This document shows, in pieces, positions 1 through 9,768 of a stretch of DNA of 64,000 nt (the stretch's first letter is position 1; every line of letters starts with the position of its first letter). This DNA comes from Candidatus Pseudoruminococcus merdavium (lineage in GTDB: Bacteria > Bacillota > Clostridia > Oscillospirales > Ruminococcaceae): the NCBI GenBank assembly GCA_904419745.1, contig CAJFSS010000001.1:175815-239814 (forward strand), given 5' to 3'. A model generated the notes under the pieces. It saw only the letters and a list, made by a program, of their open reading frames with translations, searched no databases and was not told the origin of the DNA. The translations under genes and the position numbers were made by a program.

Positions 1-218
1 TTACATCCAGTATGATCGCCATCTGCATGGGTATTGACCACAAAAATGGGGAGCTTTGTCAAGGACTGTACCAAGGAGCGTAAGTCCCCATTTCCAAAAC
101 CGGTATCCACCAACATGGCACGGTCATCCCCTTCGATGAAAAAGCAGCGCACTCCACCGTTTTCAATCCGAAAGAATCCGGGTTCCATTTCAATCGTTTC
201 AAAGACATCCTGTTTCAT
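1..218 (-). CDS. MBL-fold metallo-hydrolase, N-terminal part (runs off the window)
   Basis: The minus-strand reading frame starts with ATG at 218 and continues past the window edge, so only about 72 codons are visible. Near the edge it carries the motif THADGDHTG, the metal-binding HxHxDH-like signature of the metallo-beta-lactamase fold (here H-A-D-G-D-H), preceded by the typical LVDTGFG strand-loop. Family members are zinc or iron hydrolases and oxidoreductases with many substrates; nothing visible narrows the reaction. It is divergent from the TetR-ABC block. I did not find a convincing promoter in the 219-425 gap. Confidence 0.75.
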   Translation of the reverse strand, partial: MKQDVFETIEMEPGFFRIENGGVRCFFIEGDDRAMLVDTGFGNGDLRSLVQSLTKLPIFVVNTHADGDHTGC

Positions 219-425
219 GACAAAACTCCTTTCTGGAATTCTAATTTTTGTTTTTTCGTATTCTCGAGTATGGGTTTCGAATGACAGTGTTTCGCCGCTG
301 TCATAACAATCAAAAAGAAAGGCTATTCTCATCATAATTATACCATAAATTTCCCGAATTCTGATGAGTATTTTCATGAATAATTCCATTTTCCGTAATT
401 AGCGGTTGGTATTGGAAAACGAATC

Positions 426-454
426 TTGACAAAATGAAGAGGAATTGATATACT
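426..454 (+). promoter_or_regulatory. Sigma-A promoter of the TetR regulator gene
   Basis: TTGACA at 426-431 and TATACT at 449-454 are separated by 17 bp, an almost consensus vegetative promoter. The operators lie immediately downstream, over the expected transcription start. Confidence 0.8.
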
Positions 455-480
455 ATAACAGCGTTATATAACAATGTTAT
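455..480 (+). promoter_or_regulatory. Tandem TetR-type operators
   Basis: Two adjoining 13-bp palindromes of form ATAAC-NNN-GTTAT lie back to back at 455-467 (centre AGC) and 468-480 (centre AAT), directly after the -10 box and just before the ribosome binding site of the TetR gene. Their position over the start of transcription suggests autorepression. This is an inference from symmetry and placement. Confidence 0.65.
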
Positions 481-493
481 AAGAGGTGGTTCT

Positions 494-1111
494 TTGGGTT
501 CCCAGGCAATTAATACGCTGGAACAGATTTTAGAAGCTGGAAAGCAGGAGTTTTTGGAAAAAGGATACCGCCAGGCTTCCCTTAGAAATATTACAAAGGG
601 AGCTGGTGTGACAACGGGAGCGTTTTATGGATATTTCAAAAGCAAATCAGAACTGTTTGAGAGCTTGGTAGAAGTACCGGCCAAAACTTTTTTGGGGGCT
701 TTTGAACGCGCACAGGAAGAATTTGCGGGGCTTCCACCGGAAGAACAGCCCGATCAGATGGGACGGATTTCCGGCAGTTGTATTGAATGGATGGTGGAAT
801 ACATCTATCAACATTTTGATGCATTTCGTTTGATCCTCTGCTGTTCAGAAGGGACAAAGTATGAAAATTTTGTCCATACGATGGCGGAAATTGAAGTGGA
901 AGGTACCCACCGATTTTTGGAGGTGCTCAAGGGATTGGGACATGTTGTGCCACATATTGATGAACAGCTGGAACATATTCTGGTAAGCGGATTATTTTCC
1001 TCTTTCTTTGAAATTGTTGTCCACGAAATGCCACAGGAAAAAGCTGTGCGGTATGTCAGAGAACTTCGGACATTTTATACGGCAGGTTGGCAAAAGATTA
1101 TGGGGCTTTAG
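494..1111 (+). CDS. TetR/AcrR family transcriptional regulator
   Basis: 205 residues, the normal length for the family. The N-terminal helix-turn-helix (about residues 27-54) reads ASLRNITKGAGVTTGAFYGYF, ending in the GxFYxYFxSKxELF signature of TetR proteins; the rest is the helical ligand and dimerisation domain. Translation starts at TTG 494, because an AGAGGTGG ribosome binding site lies just upstream and no ATG fits better. Two palindromic operators sit between its promoter and start codon, so it probably represses itself. It directly precedes two ABC exporter genes, which it most likely controls in response to a transported compound. The ligand is unknown. Confidence 0.88.
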   Translation: MGSQAINTLEQILEAGKQEFLEKGYRQASLRNITKGAGVTTGAFYGYFKSKSELFESLVEVPAKTFLGAFERAQEEFAGLPPEEQPDQMGRISGSCIEWMVEYIYQHFDAFRLILCCSEGTKYENFVHTMAEIEVEGTHRFLEVLKGLGHVVPHIDEQLEHILVSGLFSSFFEIVVHEMPQEKAVRYVRELRTFYTAGWQKIMGL

Positions 1112-1131
1112 CCCTATAATTTTTACCATAT

Positions 1132-1149
1132 AGTTAGTTTTAACTAACT
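1132..1149 (+). promoter_or_regulatory. Palindrome before the ABC exporter, candidate second operator
   Basis: AGTTAGTT (1132-1139) is followed after TT by its perfect reverse complement AACTAACT (1142-1149). It lies in the 57-bp gap between the TetR gene and the first ABC gene. It shares GTTA/TAAC core bases with the operators at 455-480, so it may be a further binding site. It is too AT-rich and has no U-tract to be a terminator. Confidence 0.45.
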
Positions 1150-1168
1150 TACAATAAGGAGTGATTTG

Positions 1169-2965
1169 ATGGAAGGAAACAAGAAAAAACGGAGCAGCCT
1201 TGCCCGGCTGATGGAATATGCCGGAGGGCATAAAAAGCTCACCATTTTGGGGTGCGCCCTCTCAGGCATCTCCGCTATTTTGGCAATGGCCCCTTACATT
1301 TGCATCTGGTATGTCGCACGCGGGGTATTTGCATCGCTGTCCAATCTATCCGCGGCCCAGGGCCTTATACAATATGGATGGATTGCACTTGGATTGGCAG
1401 TTGCCAGTATGCTGGTGTATTTTGGAGCGCTGATGTGTACGCATTTGGCAGCTTTCCGGACAGCAAGAAACATGCGGAGTACTGCGGCAAAACATCTGGT
1501 AGACGTCCCTCTGGGATATTTCAGCCAGAGCCAATCCGGTAAACTCAGAAAGGCAATTGATGACAATGCAGGAATGACAGAATCGCTGTTGGCGCATCAG
1601 CTCCCGGATCTGATTGGCGCCATTGTGACTCCGTTTGCAGCAATTATCCTGCTATTCGTCTTTGACTGGCGGATGGGACTTATCTGCCTAATTCCAATAA
1701 TTCTGGCAGTCTATTTGCTTACACGGATGATGGGCGGGAAAAATGCAAGGTTTTTCAGCCGTTATCAAAAGGCATTGGAAGATTTGAGCGCAGAAGCTAC
1801 GGAGTATGTGCGAGGAATTCCGGTGGTAAAGGTTTTCCAGCAAACAGTTTACTCCTTCAAATCCTTTTATTCTTCCATTCTCAGCTACAGCAAATTGGCG
1901 GAAGATTATTCTATGTCATGCCGAAACCCGATGACCGGATTTACCACCGTTCTCAACAGCACATTCGTCCTGCTGATTCCCATGGGCATGATACTGTGCC
2001 AGGGTGCGTCTGATGGCTTTGCAGTTCTGGTAGACTTGCTGTTTTATATTCTCTTTACCCCCATGTGTGCATTGATGATGACCCGCATTATGTATGCAAG
2101 TGAGGCCAACATGGAGGCGGATGAGGCAGTCCGCAAACTGGATGAAATCATGGAAGTACAGCCGCTTGGGGAAGAAAATGGAAAACCCATTTCTCTAAGG
2201 GACAGTGGGATAGAATTGAAACATGTCACCTTTACCTATCCGGGCAGTGTTTCCCCCGCTTTAAAGGACGTCAGCTTTGTAATTCCACAGGGTTCTACAG
2301 TGGCCTTGGTTGGCCCCTCCGGAGGGGGCAAGACCACTGCGGCAAGCCTGATACCGAGATTTTGGGATCCGCAAGAGGGCCAGGTATTGGTAGGTGGAGT
2401 CGATGTCAAACGCCTGCCCTCTCAGCAATTGATGGAACAAGTTGCGTTTGTTTTCCAGGATACCCGGCTTTTTAAAACAAGCCTTTTGGAGAATATTCGT
2501 GCAGCTCGTCCCGGTGCCACCGAACAGGAGGTGCTGAAAGCGGCTCATCTGGCCCAATGCGATGACATTCTTAAGAAATTTCCAAATGGTTTGAATACGA
2601 TGGTGGGAAGCAAGGGGACATATCTCTCCGGAGGGGAATGCCAGAGGATTGCTCTGGCCAGAGCGATCTTGAAAGACGCGCCAATCATTGTCCTTGACGA
2701 GGCAACTGCATTTGCTGATCCCGAGAATGAGGCGCTGATCCAAAAAGCATTTGAAGCCCTGACAAGGGGAAAAACAGTTCTAATGATTGCCCATCGCCTC
2801 TCTACAGTACAAAATGCAGATCAGATTCTGGTATTGGAAGATGGACGGATTACGGAGCAGGGAACCCATCAGCAGCTTGTTGAAAAACAGGGGACTTATG
2901 CCAAGATGTGGAAGGATTACCGGACTTCTGCGCAGTGGAAAGTCGGAAAGGAGATGCGCGTATGA
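1169..2965 (+). CDS. ABC exporter half-transporter (permease-ATPase fusion), first subunit
   Basis: About 598 residues, the usual size of an exporter half-molecule. The N-terminal part has about six hydrophobic segments (residues 25-320); the C-terminal nucleotide-binding domain has Walker A GPSGGGKTT (about 381-389), signature LSGGECQR (about 486) and Walker B IIVLDEATAF with the catalytic Glu present. The start is ATG 1169, seven bases from AAGGAG; the TTG one codon earlier is too close. It overlaps the next gene by ATGA, so the two products probably form a heterodimer. Substrate is unknown; TetR-controlled pairs of this type usually export drugs, lipids or peptides. The phrase EATAFADPENE also occurs in siderophore-type half-transporters. 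Confidence 0.88.
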   Translation: MEGNKKKRSSLARLMEYAGGHKKLTILGCALSGISAILAMAPYICIWYVARGVFASLSNLSAAQGLIQYGWIALGLAVASMLVYFGALMCTHLAAFRTARNMRSTAAKHLVDVPLGYFSQSQSGKLRKAIDDNAGMTESLLAHQLPDLIGAIVTPFAAIILLFVFDWRMGLICLIPIILAVYLLTRMMGGKNARFFSRYQKALEDLSAEATEYVRGIPVVKVFQQTVYSFKSFYSSILSYSKLAEDYSMSCRNPMTGFTTVLNSTFVLLIPMGMILCQGASDGFAVLVDLLFYILFTPMCALMMTRIMYASEANMEADEAVRKLDEIMEVQPLGEENGKPISLRDSGIELKHVTFTYPGSVSPALKDVSFVIPQGSTVALVGPSGGGKTTAASLIPRFWDPQEGQVLVGGVDVKRLPSQQLMEQVAFVFQDTRLFKTSLLENIRAARPGATEQEVLKAAHLAQCDDILKKFPNGLNTMVGSKGTYLSGGECQRIALARAILKDAPIIVLDEATAFADPENEALIQKAFEALTRGKTVLMIAHRLSTVQNADQILVLEDGRITEQGTHQQLVEKQGTYAKMWKDYRTSAQWKVGKEMRV

Positions 2966-4707
2966 TTCGAAAACTGCAAAAGACCTTTGCTTTGTCAAAA
3001 CAAGGCGCAAAGGATCTGGTAAAAGCCACCCTTCTCACCGTGCTCGCCAATTTGAGCCTGATGTTTCCGGTTGGCCTGTTGATTTTAGTCCTTTCCAATA
3101 TCATGGATGCACTGCAAAGCGGAGGGAATCCAGCCGCCGGTGTTTGGGGCTACACGGCACTGGCCGTCCTGCTTGCAGTACTTATTTATCTGATTCATTG
3201 GATTCAATATAAAAGCCTGTATATTGCAACATACAAGGAAAGTGCAAACCGCCGGGTCAGTCTTGCAGAAAAACTGCGCCAGCTCCCGCTTTCCTTTTTT
3301 GGGCAACGGGATCTGTCCGATTTGACTGCGACTATTATGGCGGATTGCAGTTCACTCGAACAAGCCTTTTCGCATTATATTCCGCAGTTATTCGGAACAG
3401 TGATTTCTACGGTTCTGATTGCAATCGGCCTATTCTGTATGGATTGGAGAATGGCACTGGCCGCAGTTTGGGTGGTTCCTGTGTCCGCCGTTCTGGTTGT
3501 GGGTTCCAAGTGGATTCAGGACAAATTTGGCACAAAAAATATTTTGGCAAAACGGGCGACTACGGACGCCTTGCAGGAATTGCTTGAAACCATCAAGGAT
3601 ATCAAAGCCTGTAACCAAAAAGAAAAGTATCTTGACACTTTGGAAGAAAAACTGAAAGGGGAAGAGCGCGCTGCCATTCGCTCTGAACTGGCAACCGGCG
3701 TTTTTGTCACTTCGGCCCAGGCATTTCTGCGCATCGGAATTGCAACAACGATTCTTGCTGGGATTACGCTGCTGGTCTCCGGTCAGATTGACTTGGTACT
3801 GTTCTTAATTTTCCTCATTGTTGTATCCAGGTTGTATGATCCACTGAATGTGTGCTATATGAACCTGGCGGCGACTTTTAGTGCAAAACTGAAAATTGAA
3901 CGAATGCGTGCCATTGAGGAACAGCCGGTACAGACAGGAGCGGAAAACTATACTCCGAACGGATATGATATTTCGTTTGACCGTGTAAAATTTGCATACC
4001 ATGAAAACGAAGGAGTATTGGAGGACGTCTCTTTTACTGCAAAACAAGGGGAGGTGACGGCGCTTGTCGGCCCCTCTGGCGGAGGAAAGAGTACAGCAAC
4101 CAAACTTGCCGCAAGGTTTTGGGATGTAAATAACGGGAAAATTACAATTGGAGGAGTGGATATCTCCACCATTGATCCGGAGGCGCTACTGAAAAACTAT
4201 GCGATCGTTTTCCAGGATGTTGTTTTATTCCATGATACCGTGATGGAAAATATCCGGCTGGGACGCAGAGATGCAACGGACGAAGAGGTGCTTGCTGCGG
4301 CCAAAGCTGCACAGTGCGACGAATTTGTACAAAAACTACCGGATGGTTATCAGACCATAATCGGAGAAAATGGTTCTACGCTTTCGGGAGGGGAACGCCA
4401 GCGTATTTCCATTGCCCGTGCAGTCCTGAAGGATGCGCCTGTTATCCTCCTGGATGAGGCGACAGCAAGCCTGGATGTAGAAAATGAAACTGCGGTTCAG
4501 GCTGCTCTCTCCCGTTTGGTACGGGATAAGACTGTGCTAATCATTGCTCACCGAATGCGTACTGTGATGGGCGCGGATAAGGTGGTTGTCCTTTCCGGAG
4601 GAAAAATCGCGGAGATGGGAACCCCGGATCATCTGATGAGACACAATGGAATTTTTGCACACATGGTGGAATTGCAGACCCAGAGCCAAAACTGGATGTT
4701 GCAGTAA
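2962..4707 (+). CDS. ABC exporter half-transporter (permease-ATPase fusion), second subunit
   Basis: 581 residues from ATG 2962, preceded by GGAAAGGAG; a longer frame upstream lies inside the preceding gene and is not needed. Membrane domain in the first ~320 residues, then Walker A GPSGGGKST, signature LSGGERQR and Walker B VILLDEATASLD. Both subunits keep a complete set of ATPase motifs, so neither nucleotide site is obviously degenerate. The 4-bp overlap with the first subunit implies translational coupling and a heterodimeric exporter. Transcription probably ends at the long hairpin 27 bp downstream. Confidence 0.88.
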   Translation: MIRKLQKTFALSKQGAKDLVKATLLTVLANLSLMFPVGLLILVLSNIMDALQSGGNPAAGVWGYTALAVLLAVLIYLIHWIQYKSLYIATYKESANRRVSLAEKLRQLPLSFFGQRDLSDLTATIMADCSSLEQAFSHYIPQLFGTVISTVLIAIGLFCMDWRMALAAVWVVPVSAVLVVGSKWIQDKFGTKNILAKRATTDALQELLETIKDIKACNQKEKYLDTLEEKLKGEERAAIRSELATGVFVTSAQAFLRIGIATTILAGITLLVSGQIDLVLFLIFLIVVSRLYDPLNVCYMNLAATFSAKLKIERMRAIEEQPVQTGAENYTPNGYDISFDRVKFAYHENEGVLEDVSFTAKQGEVTALVGPSGGGKSTATKLAARFWDVNNGKITIGGVDISTIDPEALLKNYAIVFQDVVLFHDTVMENIRLGRRDATDEEVLAAAKAAQCDEFVQKLPDGYQTIIGENGSTLSGGERQRISIARAVLKDAPVILLDEATASLDVENETAVQAALSRLVRDKTVLIIAHRMRTVMGADKVVVLSGGKIAEMGTPDHLMRHNGIFAHMVELQTQSQNWMLQ

Positions 4708-4733
4708 AATGCAAAATAAATAGAATTTGAAGA

Positions 4734-4796
4734 TTTCCTTAAAAAGTCACCGCGTCCTATACTGTGTGTATAGGACGCGGTGACTTTTTAAGGAAA
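4734..4796 (+). terminator. Very long perfect hairpin, probable terminator of the exporter operon
   Basis: Arms 4734-4762 and 4768-4796 are a perfect 29-bp inverted repeat with a 5-nt loop (TGTGT). The core is GC-rich and the arms contain A5 and T5 runs, so a bidirectional rho-independent terminator is the simplest reading. The stem is much longer than other terminators in this window. Confidence 0.7.
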
Positions 4797-5007
4797 TATA
4801 ATGCGGCTAGGTATTCCGTATGGATTACAAGCATAACCCGATATGCGTCTAGGTCAACATGATGAGAAGCGTTGATAAAAGAAATTTTTGGATGTGAGGA
4901 CAAGAGAAGGTGCCCACTTTGAGTAAAAGAAAGAGTCTGAACGCGAATTGCATCCAGACTCAGTGAGTAGCGTTGACAAAATAGATACCGGCTATAAGCG
5001 CGGGCGC
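4797..5007. other. Intergenic stretch without a gene
   Basis: No supported gene. Two imperfect copies of a short sequence, GAGAAGCGTTGATAAAAGAA (4864) and GAGTAGCGTTGACAAAATAG (4965), lie about 100 bp apart, and there is a 7-bp inverted repeat GAGTCTG/CAGACTC near 4932-4961. Their meaning is unknown. Confidence 0.4.
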
Positions 5008-5040
5008 AAAACAAAACGCACCCCACAAAAGTGGGGTGCG
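5008..5040 (-). terminator. Terminator of tRNA-Thr
   Basis: CGCACCCCAC and GTGGGGTGCG form a perfect 10-bp stem with a 4-nt loop. On the minus strand it is followed by TTTTGTTTT, so it terminates the tRNA transcript. Confidence 0.85.
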
Positions 5041-5065
5041 CGTCTTGGGAGCGGCAGTTTGCCGC

Positions 5066-5141
5066 TGGAGCTACTGGTCGGACTCGAACCGACGGCCTGC
5101 GCATTACGAATGCGCTGCTCTACCAACTGAGCCACAGTAGC
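5066..5141 (-). tRNA. tRNA-Thr (anticodon CGT)
   Basis: 76 nt cloverleaf on the minus strand. The acceptor GCTACTG pairs with CAGTAGC, the T-arm carries GGTTCGAGTCC, and the anticodon stem GCGCA/TGCGC encloses loop TTCGTAA with anticodon CGT reading ACG. The CCA end is encoded. It has its own promoter upstream and terminator downstream. Confidence 0.95.
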
Positions 5142-5187
5142 ATAAAAATTGGAATTTTGGTCATACTCGAAGAAAGTCACAACCAAT

Positions 5188-5215
5188 ATTATAACAAGAA
5201 AAAGCGGATAGTCAA
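5188..5215 (-). promoter_or_regulatory. Promoter of tRNA-Thr
   Basis: On the minus strand TTGACT (5215-5210) and a perfect TATAAT (5193-5188) are 16 bp apart, about 47 bp before the tRNA. Confidence 0.75.
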
Positions 5216-5236
5216 GATGTTTTCAAGAAAAATTGA

Positions 5237-5265
5237 TTTACTTCGCAACTTCCTTATAGTATAAT
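5237..5265 (+). promoter_or_regulatory. Promoter of the small membrane protein gene
   Basis: TTTACT at 5237-5242 and TATAAT at 5260-5265 with a 17-bp spacer, about 118 bp before the start codon. Confidence 0.65.
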
Positions 5266-5382
5266 AAAATCGTTTGAAGCCAAGATGCAATCCGAGGTTT
5301 CACTTTTAAAAGATTTTTAGGGCGATTCGGTTTCCGAGTGTTAACGGCTCTATGGATATCATGGAACAAAGGAGGATTCCAC

Positions 5383-5745
5383 ATGGTAGTAGAGTGCATC
5401 ACGACAGCGGCAATTATCCTGTTGATTGCGTTTACGTTCCTGCGTGCTGGAAGGACAAATTATGCGGTTGCTGTGCTTCCACTGGCATTAGTTCCCGTGG
5501 TACATGTTATAGCAGGCTGGTGTGCAAAATATTTTGCACAGCTTTTGGGGGCGCGTGTTGGCCTTATAATTCTCTGTGTGGATTTGCTGGGGCTTGTCAT
5601 TTCCTGCATTTTATATGGCGTCTTTGTCAATACAATTTCCTCCAAAGGTTCCAGAAAGACATATCTTATCTGCTGTGGTGCATTTTCTGTAATTTTCACC
5701 TTTCTTTTGATGCGTGGGGTAGTGGATACGCATTTTGTCCATTAA
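5383..5745 (+). CDS. Small integral membrane protein of unknown function
   Basis: 120 residues from ATG 5383, chosen because an AAAGGAGG ribosome binding site precedes it; the frame extends 15 codons further upstream without such a signal. It has four strongly hydrophobic segments (about residues 3-21, 28-45, 56-78 and 92-110) joined by short basic loops, and no motif I recognise. It has its own promoter and terminator and sits between tRNA-Thr and rpoB, where many Firmicutes would have rplJ-rplL. I cannot assign a function. Confidence 0.6.
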   Translation: MVVECITTAAIILLIAFTFLRAGRTNYAVAVLPLALVPVVHVIAGWCAKYFAQLLGARVGLIILCVDLLGLVISCILYGVFVNTISSKGSRKTYLICCGAFSVIFTFLLMRGVVDTHFVH

Positions 5746-5763
5746 CAAATTTCCCGAAAGAAA

Positions 5764-5808
5764 AAGGGCGAGTACAAGCAAAAAATGCTTGACTTTGCCC
5801 TTTATTTG
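5764..5808 (+). terminator. Terminator of the small membrane protein gene
   Basis: AAAGGGC pairs with GCCCTTT and CAAGC with GCTTG, with a few mismatches between them, followed by TTTATTT. Its 3' arm overlaps the -35 box of the rpoB promoter. Confidence 0.65.
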
Positions 5809-5817
5809 CCGTATACT
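5789..5817 (+). promoter_or_regulatory. Main rpoBC promoter
   Basis: TTGACT (5789-5794) and TATACT (5812-5817), 17-bp spacer. The predicted transcript has a leader of about 165 nt before the rpoB start codon. The -35 box lies in the descending arm of the upstream terminator. Confidence 0.7.
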
Positions 5818-5988
5818 ATTATAATGTATCAAAATGGACAATCACGCCCTCAAGAATAATGGTATTATAGCACAGGGTACACAAAAACACAAGACCTAAA
5901 ATGCAAAAACTAAAACAAGGCGACGGTTTTGTTTTAGTGTTTACATTGTGTCGGACTGCAAATAGATTGAATGGAGTGAGCAAAGCCT

Positions 5989-8900
5989 ATGGTGAATGTC
6001 AAGCCAGTACAGCTGGGCAAGAACGTACGAATGAGCTTTTCGCGGATTAATGAGGTTTTGGAAATGCCAAACCTGATTGAAATCCAGAAAAACTCATACC
6101 AATGGTTCCTCGAGGAAGGCCTGAAAGAGGTTTTCCACGACGTCTCAGCGATTACGGACTACACCGGAAACCTGGTACTCGATTTTATTGACTACCGCCT
6201 TGACGAGCAGCCGAAATATTCGGTGGAAGAGTGCAAGGAACGGGATGCCACTTACGCGGCTCCGCTTCGTGTGCGCGCACGGCTTTTGAACAAGGAAACC
6301 GGCGAAGTCAAAGAGCAGGAAATTTTTATGGGCGATTTTCCTCTCATGACAGAAAGCGGTACCTTTGTCATTAACGGCGCGGAACGTGCGATTGTTTCCC
6401 AGCTCGTTCGTTCTCCCGGTGTTTACTATGGAATGAATTTTGACAAAACCGGTAAAAAACTGTTTAATGCAACAGTAATCCCGAACCGCGGCGCTTGGCT
6501 GGAATACGAGACGGATTCCAACGATATTTTCTACGTCCGTATCGATAAAAACAGAAAGCTCCCGGTAACCACATTTATCCGTGCTCTTGGTCTGTCGACT
6601 GATCAGCAGATTATTGACTTCTTTGGTGAAGACGACCGCATGCTTGCTACCATTCAAAAGGATGCGACCAAAAATACCGAGGAAGCGCTACTGGAAGTAT
6701 ATCGGAAGCTCCGTCCGGGCGAACCTCCGACGATTGAGAGCGCGCAATCTCATCTTGACATGCTCTTCTTCGATCCGAGAAGATACGACATGTCCAAAGT
6801 GGGACGCTACAAATACAATAAGAAACTTGCTTTGGGTACCCGGATTACTGGAAAGACCCTGGCTCAGCCGGTTGTCAACCCATTGACCGGTGAGATCATT
6901 GCGGAAGAAGGCCAGACTCTTACCCGGGAAATGGCTCATGATATTGAGCGCAGCGGTGTGGATACCGTTTACCTGAATGTGGAAGACAAACTGGTAAAGG
7001 TCATCTCCAACGGTATGGTAAACCTGGCTGATTTTGTCTCCTTTGATCCTCTGGAAGAGCTCGGCATCAAGGAGAAAGTCCGCTTCAGCGTACTTCGCGA
7101 AATCCTTGAAAGTGCTGCGGATGAAGATGCTTTGAAGGAGGCTATTTCTGCACGCATTGACGAGCTGATTCCAAAGCATATCATTATTGATGATATCTTT
7201 TCCACGATTAACTATTTGAATAATCTTGGCTATGAGGTTGGTACGACTGATGATATCGACCACTTGGGCAACCGTAGAATCCGTTCTGTTGGGGAGCTGC
7301 TCCAAAACCAGTTCCGGATTGGTTTTTCCAGAATGGAACGTGTCATCCGCGAGAGAATGACCCTTCAGGCACAGGACATGGATATTGTGACCCCGCAGGC
7401 GTTGATCAATATTCGTCCAGTTGTCGCTGCCATCAAGGAATTCTTCGGTTCTTCCCCGCTGTCCCAGTTCATGGATCAGAACAATCCTCTGGCAGAACTG
7501 ACTCATAAGAGACGTCTTTCCGCATTGGGACCAGGTGGTTTGTCCCGTGACCGTGCAGGATTTGAGGTCCGTGACGTCCACTATACTCATTACGGACGCA
7601 TGTGTCCGATTGAGACCCCAGAAGGCCCAAACATCGGACTTATCTCCTACCTTGCGACCTATGCAAGAATTAATGAATATGGCTTTATTGAAGCGCCCTA
7701 CCGCCGTGTGGATAAAGAAACCGGCGTAGTCACCGATGAAGTCACTTATATGACTGCGGATATGGAAGATGAATATGTTGTCGCCCAGGCAAACGAACCG
7801 TTGGATGAAAATCACCGTTTTGCAAACCAGCGCGTCAATGTCCGTTTCCGTGACCAGATTGTATCCATGGACAGAGCCCGCGTTGATTATATGGATGTTT
7901 CCCCGAAGATGGTTGTCTCCGTGGCAACGGCTATGATTCCGTTTTTGGAAAACGATGACGCAAACCGTGCTCTGATGGGTGCAAACATGCAGCGTCAGGC
8001 AGTTCCTCTGCTCAAAACGGAATCTCCGATTGTTGGAACCGGCATGGAGTACAAGGCGGCAGTGGATTCCGGCGTCTGCGTCCTTGCAAAAGAGGACGGC
8101 GTTGTCGAGCGCGTAAGCGCGGACGAAATTGTCATCCGGAATGAGCAGGGCGCAAATCGTACCTATAAACTGATTAAGTTCATGCGTTCCAACCAGGGGA
8201 CCTGCATTAACCAGCGCCCGATTGTCGAGCTTGGTGAAAAAGTCACTAAAGGGCAGGTCATTGCTGACGGCCCTGCAACCAGCAATGGGGAAATCAGCCT
8301 TGGTAAAAATGCCCTGGTCGGATTTATGACATGGGAAGGCTATAACTACGAGGACGCAGTCCTTTTAAACGAGAAGCTTGTCCGCGACGATGTTTATACC
8401 TCTATCCATATTGAGGAATACGAGACGGAAGCGCGCGACACAAAACTTGGGCCTGAGGAAATCACTCGCGACATCCCGAATGTCGGTGAGGACGCGCTCA
8501 AAGATCTGGACGACCGCGGAATTATCCGCATCGGTGCAGAAGTTCGTTCCGGCGATATCCTCGTCGGCAAAGTCACTCCGAAGGGAGAGACAGAACTGAC
8601 GGCGGAAGAGCGCCTGTTGCGCGCCATTTTTGGTGAAAAGGCAAGGGAAGTCCGCGATACATCCCTAAAAGTCCCACATGGGGAATATGGAATTGTCGTC
8701 GACGTCAAAGTCTTTACAAGAGAAAACAGTGATGAGCTCAGCCCAGGCGTCAATATGGTTGTCCGCTGCTATGTAGCGCAGAAGAGAAAAATCTCTGTCG
8801 GCGACAAAATGGCGGGACGCCATGGAAACAAGGGTGTCGTTTCCCGCATTCTCCCGCAGGAAGATATGCCGTTTTTACCGGACGGTACTCCGCTTGATAT

Positions 8901-9750
8901 CGTGCTCAACCCGCTGGGCGTTCCGTCCCGTATGAATATCGGGCAGGTATTGGAAGTGCATCTGGGTTATGCTGCCAAAGCACTTGGGTGGAAGATCATG
9001 ACCCCGGTCTTCGATGGCGCAAACGAGGAGGACATCCGCGACGCCTTGCGTGAAGCGGGCTATGCGGAGGACGGAAAAGTCCAGCTTTATGACGGACGTA
9101 CTGGCGAGCCGTTTGACAACCGTGTCACTGTTGGCTACATGTATTACCTCAAACTTCATCATTTGGTTGATGATAAAATCCACGCACGTTCTACTGGCCC
9201 GTACTCTCTGGTTACGCAGCAGCCTCTGGGTGGTAAAGCCCAGTTCGGCGGACAGCGTTTCGGTGAGATGGAGGTTTGGGCTCTGGAGGCATATGGCGCA
9301 GCCTATACCCTTCAGGAGATTTTGACCGTCAAATCCGACGATGTGGTTGGCCGTGTCAAGACCTATGAGGCCATCGTCAAAGGACAGAATGTCCCAACTC
9401 CAGGAATTCCGGAAGCTTGCAAAGTCCTTATCAAGGAACTTCAGTCCCTTGCACTCGATATCCGTGTGCTGGATAAAGACGGAAATGAAATCGACCTCAA
9501 GCAGGATTTTGATGATGACGACGATATCGGTATGCATCATATGGATGACGGCGCATTTGAAAATGTTGCAGTCGAAGGTGATATGGAAGGCTATGCCGTC
9601 CATGATGCGGAGGATGAGGATACTGGTATGACAGATATTGGTGAGCCGACAGAGGAAGACACCTTGGAGGAAGAACCGGAAACTCTCTTTGATGAGGTGG
9701 ATAGTTTTGACCTCGGCAAAGATGTATTTGGCGACGAAGAAGAATTCTAA
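5989..9750 (+). CDS. rpoB: RNA polymerase beta subunit
   Basis: 1253 residues. The beta subunit forms one side of the catalytic cleft of RNA polymerase. The rifampicin region (about 485-540) has [18 protein letters not shown], then [20 protein letters not shown], with the Asp, His and Ser positions in the sensitive (wild-type) state. The switch and catalytic motifs [13 protein letters not shown] and [24 protein letters not shown] are intact. ATG 5989 follows GGAGTGAG. The C terminus ends in an unusually acidic tail of about 80 residues after the conserved region. It is followed after 18 bp by rpoC. No ribosomal protein L10/L7 genes precede it here. Confidence 0.98.
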   Translation: MVNVKPVQLGKNVRMSFSRINEVLEMPNLIEIQKNSYQWFLEEGLKEVFHDVSAITDYTGNLVLDFIDYRLDEQPKYSVEECKERDATYAAPLRVRARLLNKETGEVKEQEIFMGDFPLMTESGTFVINGAERAIVSQLVRSPGVYYGMNFDKTGKKLFNATVIPNRGAWLEYETDSNDIFYVRIDKNRKLPVTTFIRALGLSTDQQIIDFFGEDDRMLATIQKDATKNTEEALLEVYRKLRPGEPPTIESAQSHLDMLFFDPRRYDMSKVGRYKYNKKLALGTRITGKTLAQPVVNPLTGEIIAEEGQTLTREMAHDIERSGVDTVYLNVEDKLVKVISNGMVNLADFVSFDPLEELGIKEKVRFSVLREILESAADEDALKEAISARIDELIPKHIIIDDIFSTINYLNNLGYEVGTTDDIDHLGNRRIRSVGELLQNQFRIGFSRMERVIRERMTLQAQDMDIVTPQALINIRPVVAAIKEFFGSSPLSQFMDQNNPLAELTHKRRLSALGPGGLSRDRAGFEVRDVHYTHYGRMCPIETPEGPNIGLISYLATYARINEYGFIEAPYRRVDKETGVVTDEVTYMTADMEDEYVVAQANEPLDENHRFANQRVNVRFRDQIVSMDRARVDYMDVSPKMVVSVATAMIPFLENDDANRALMGANMQRQAVPLLKTESPIVGTGMEYKAAVDSGVCVLAKEDGVVERVSADEIVIRNEQGANRTYKLIKFMRSNQGTCINQRPIVELGEKVTKGQVIADGPATSNGEISLGKNALVGFMTWEGYNYEDAVLLNEKLVRDDVYTSIHIEEYETEARDTKLGPEEITRDIPNVGEDALKDLDDRGIIRIGAEVRSGDILVGKVTPKGETELTAEERLLRAIFGEKAREVRDTSLKVPHGEYGIVVDVKVFTRENSDELSPGVNMVVRCYVAQKRKISVGDKMAGRHGNKGVVSRILPQEDMPFLPDGTPLDIVLNPLGVPSRMNIGQVLEVHLGYAAKALGWKIMTPVFDGANEEDIRDALREAGYAEDGKVQLYDGRTGEPFDNRVTVGYMYYLKLHHLVDDKIHARSTGPYSLVTQQPLGGKAQFGGQRFGEMEVWALEAYGAAYTLQEILTVKSDDVVGRVKTYEAIVKGQNVPTPGIPEACKVLIKELQSLALDIRVLDKDGNEIDLKQDFDDDDDIGMHHMDDGAFENVAVEGDMEGYAVHDAEDEDTGMTDIGEPTEEDTLEEEPETLFDEVDSFDLGKDVFGDEEEF

Positions 9751-9768
9751 GAGAGAGGGGTCGTAATT

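Noticed and set aside
4757..5104. 115-codon minus-strand frame
   Set aside because: Its N-terminal part is a translation of the tRNA-Thr gene, and it crosses that tRNA's terminator and the 29-bp hairpin.
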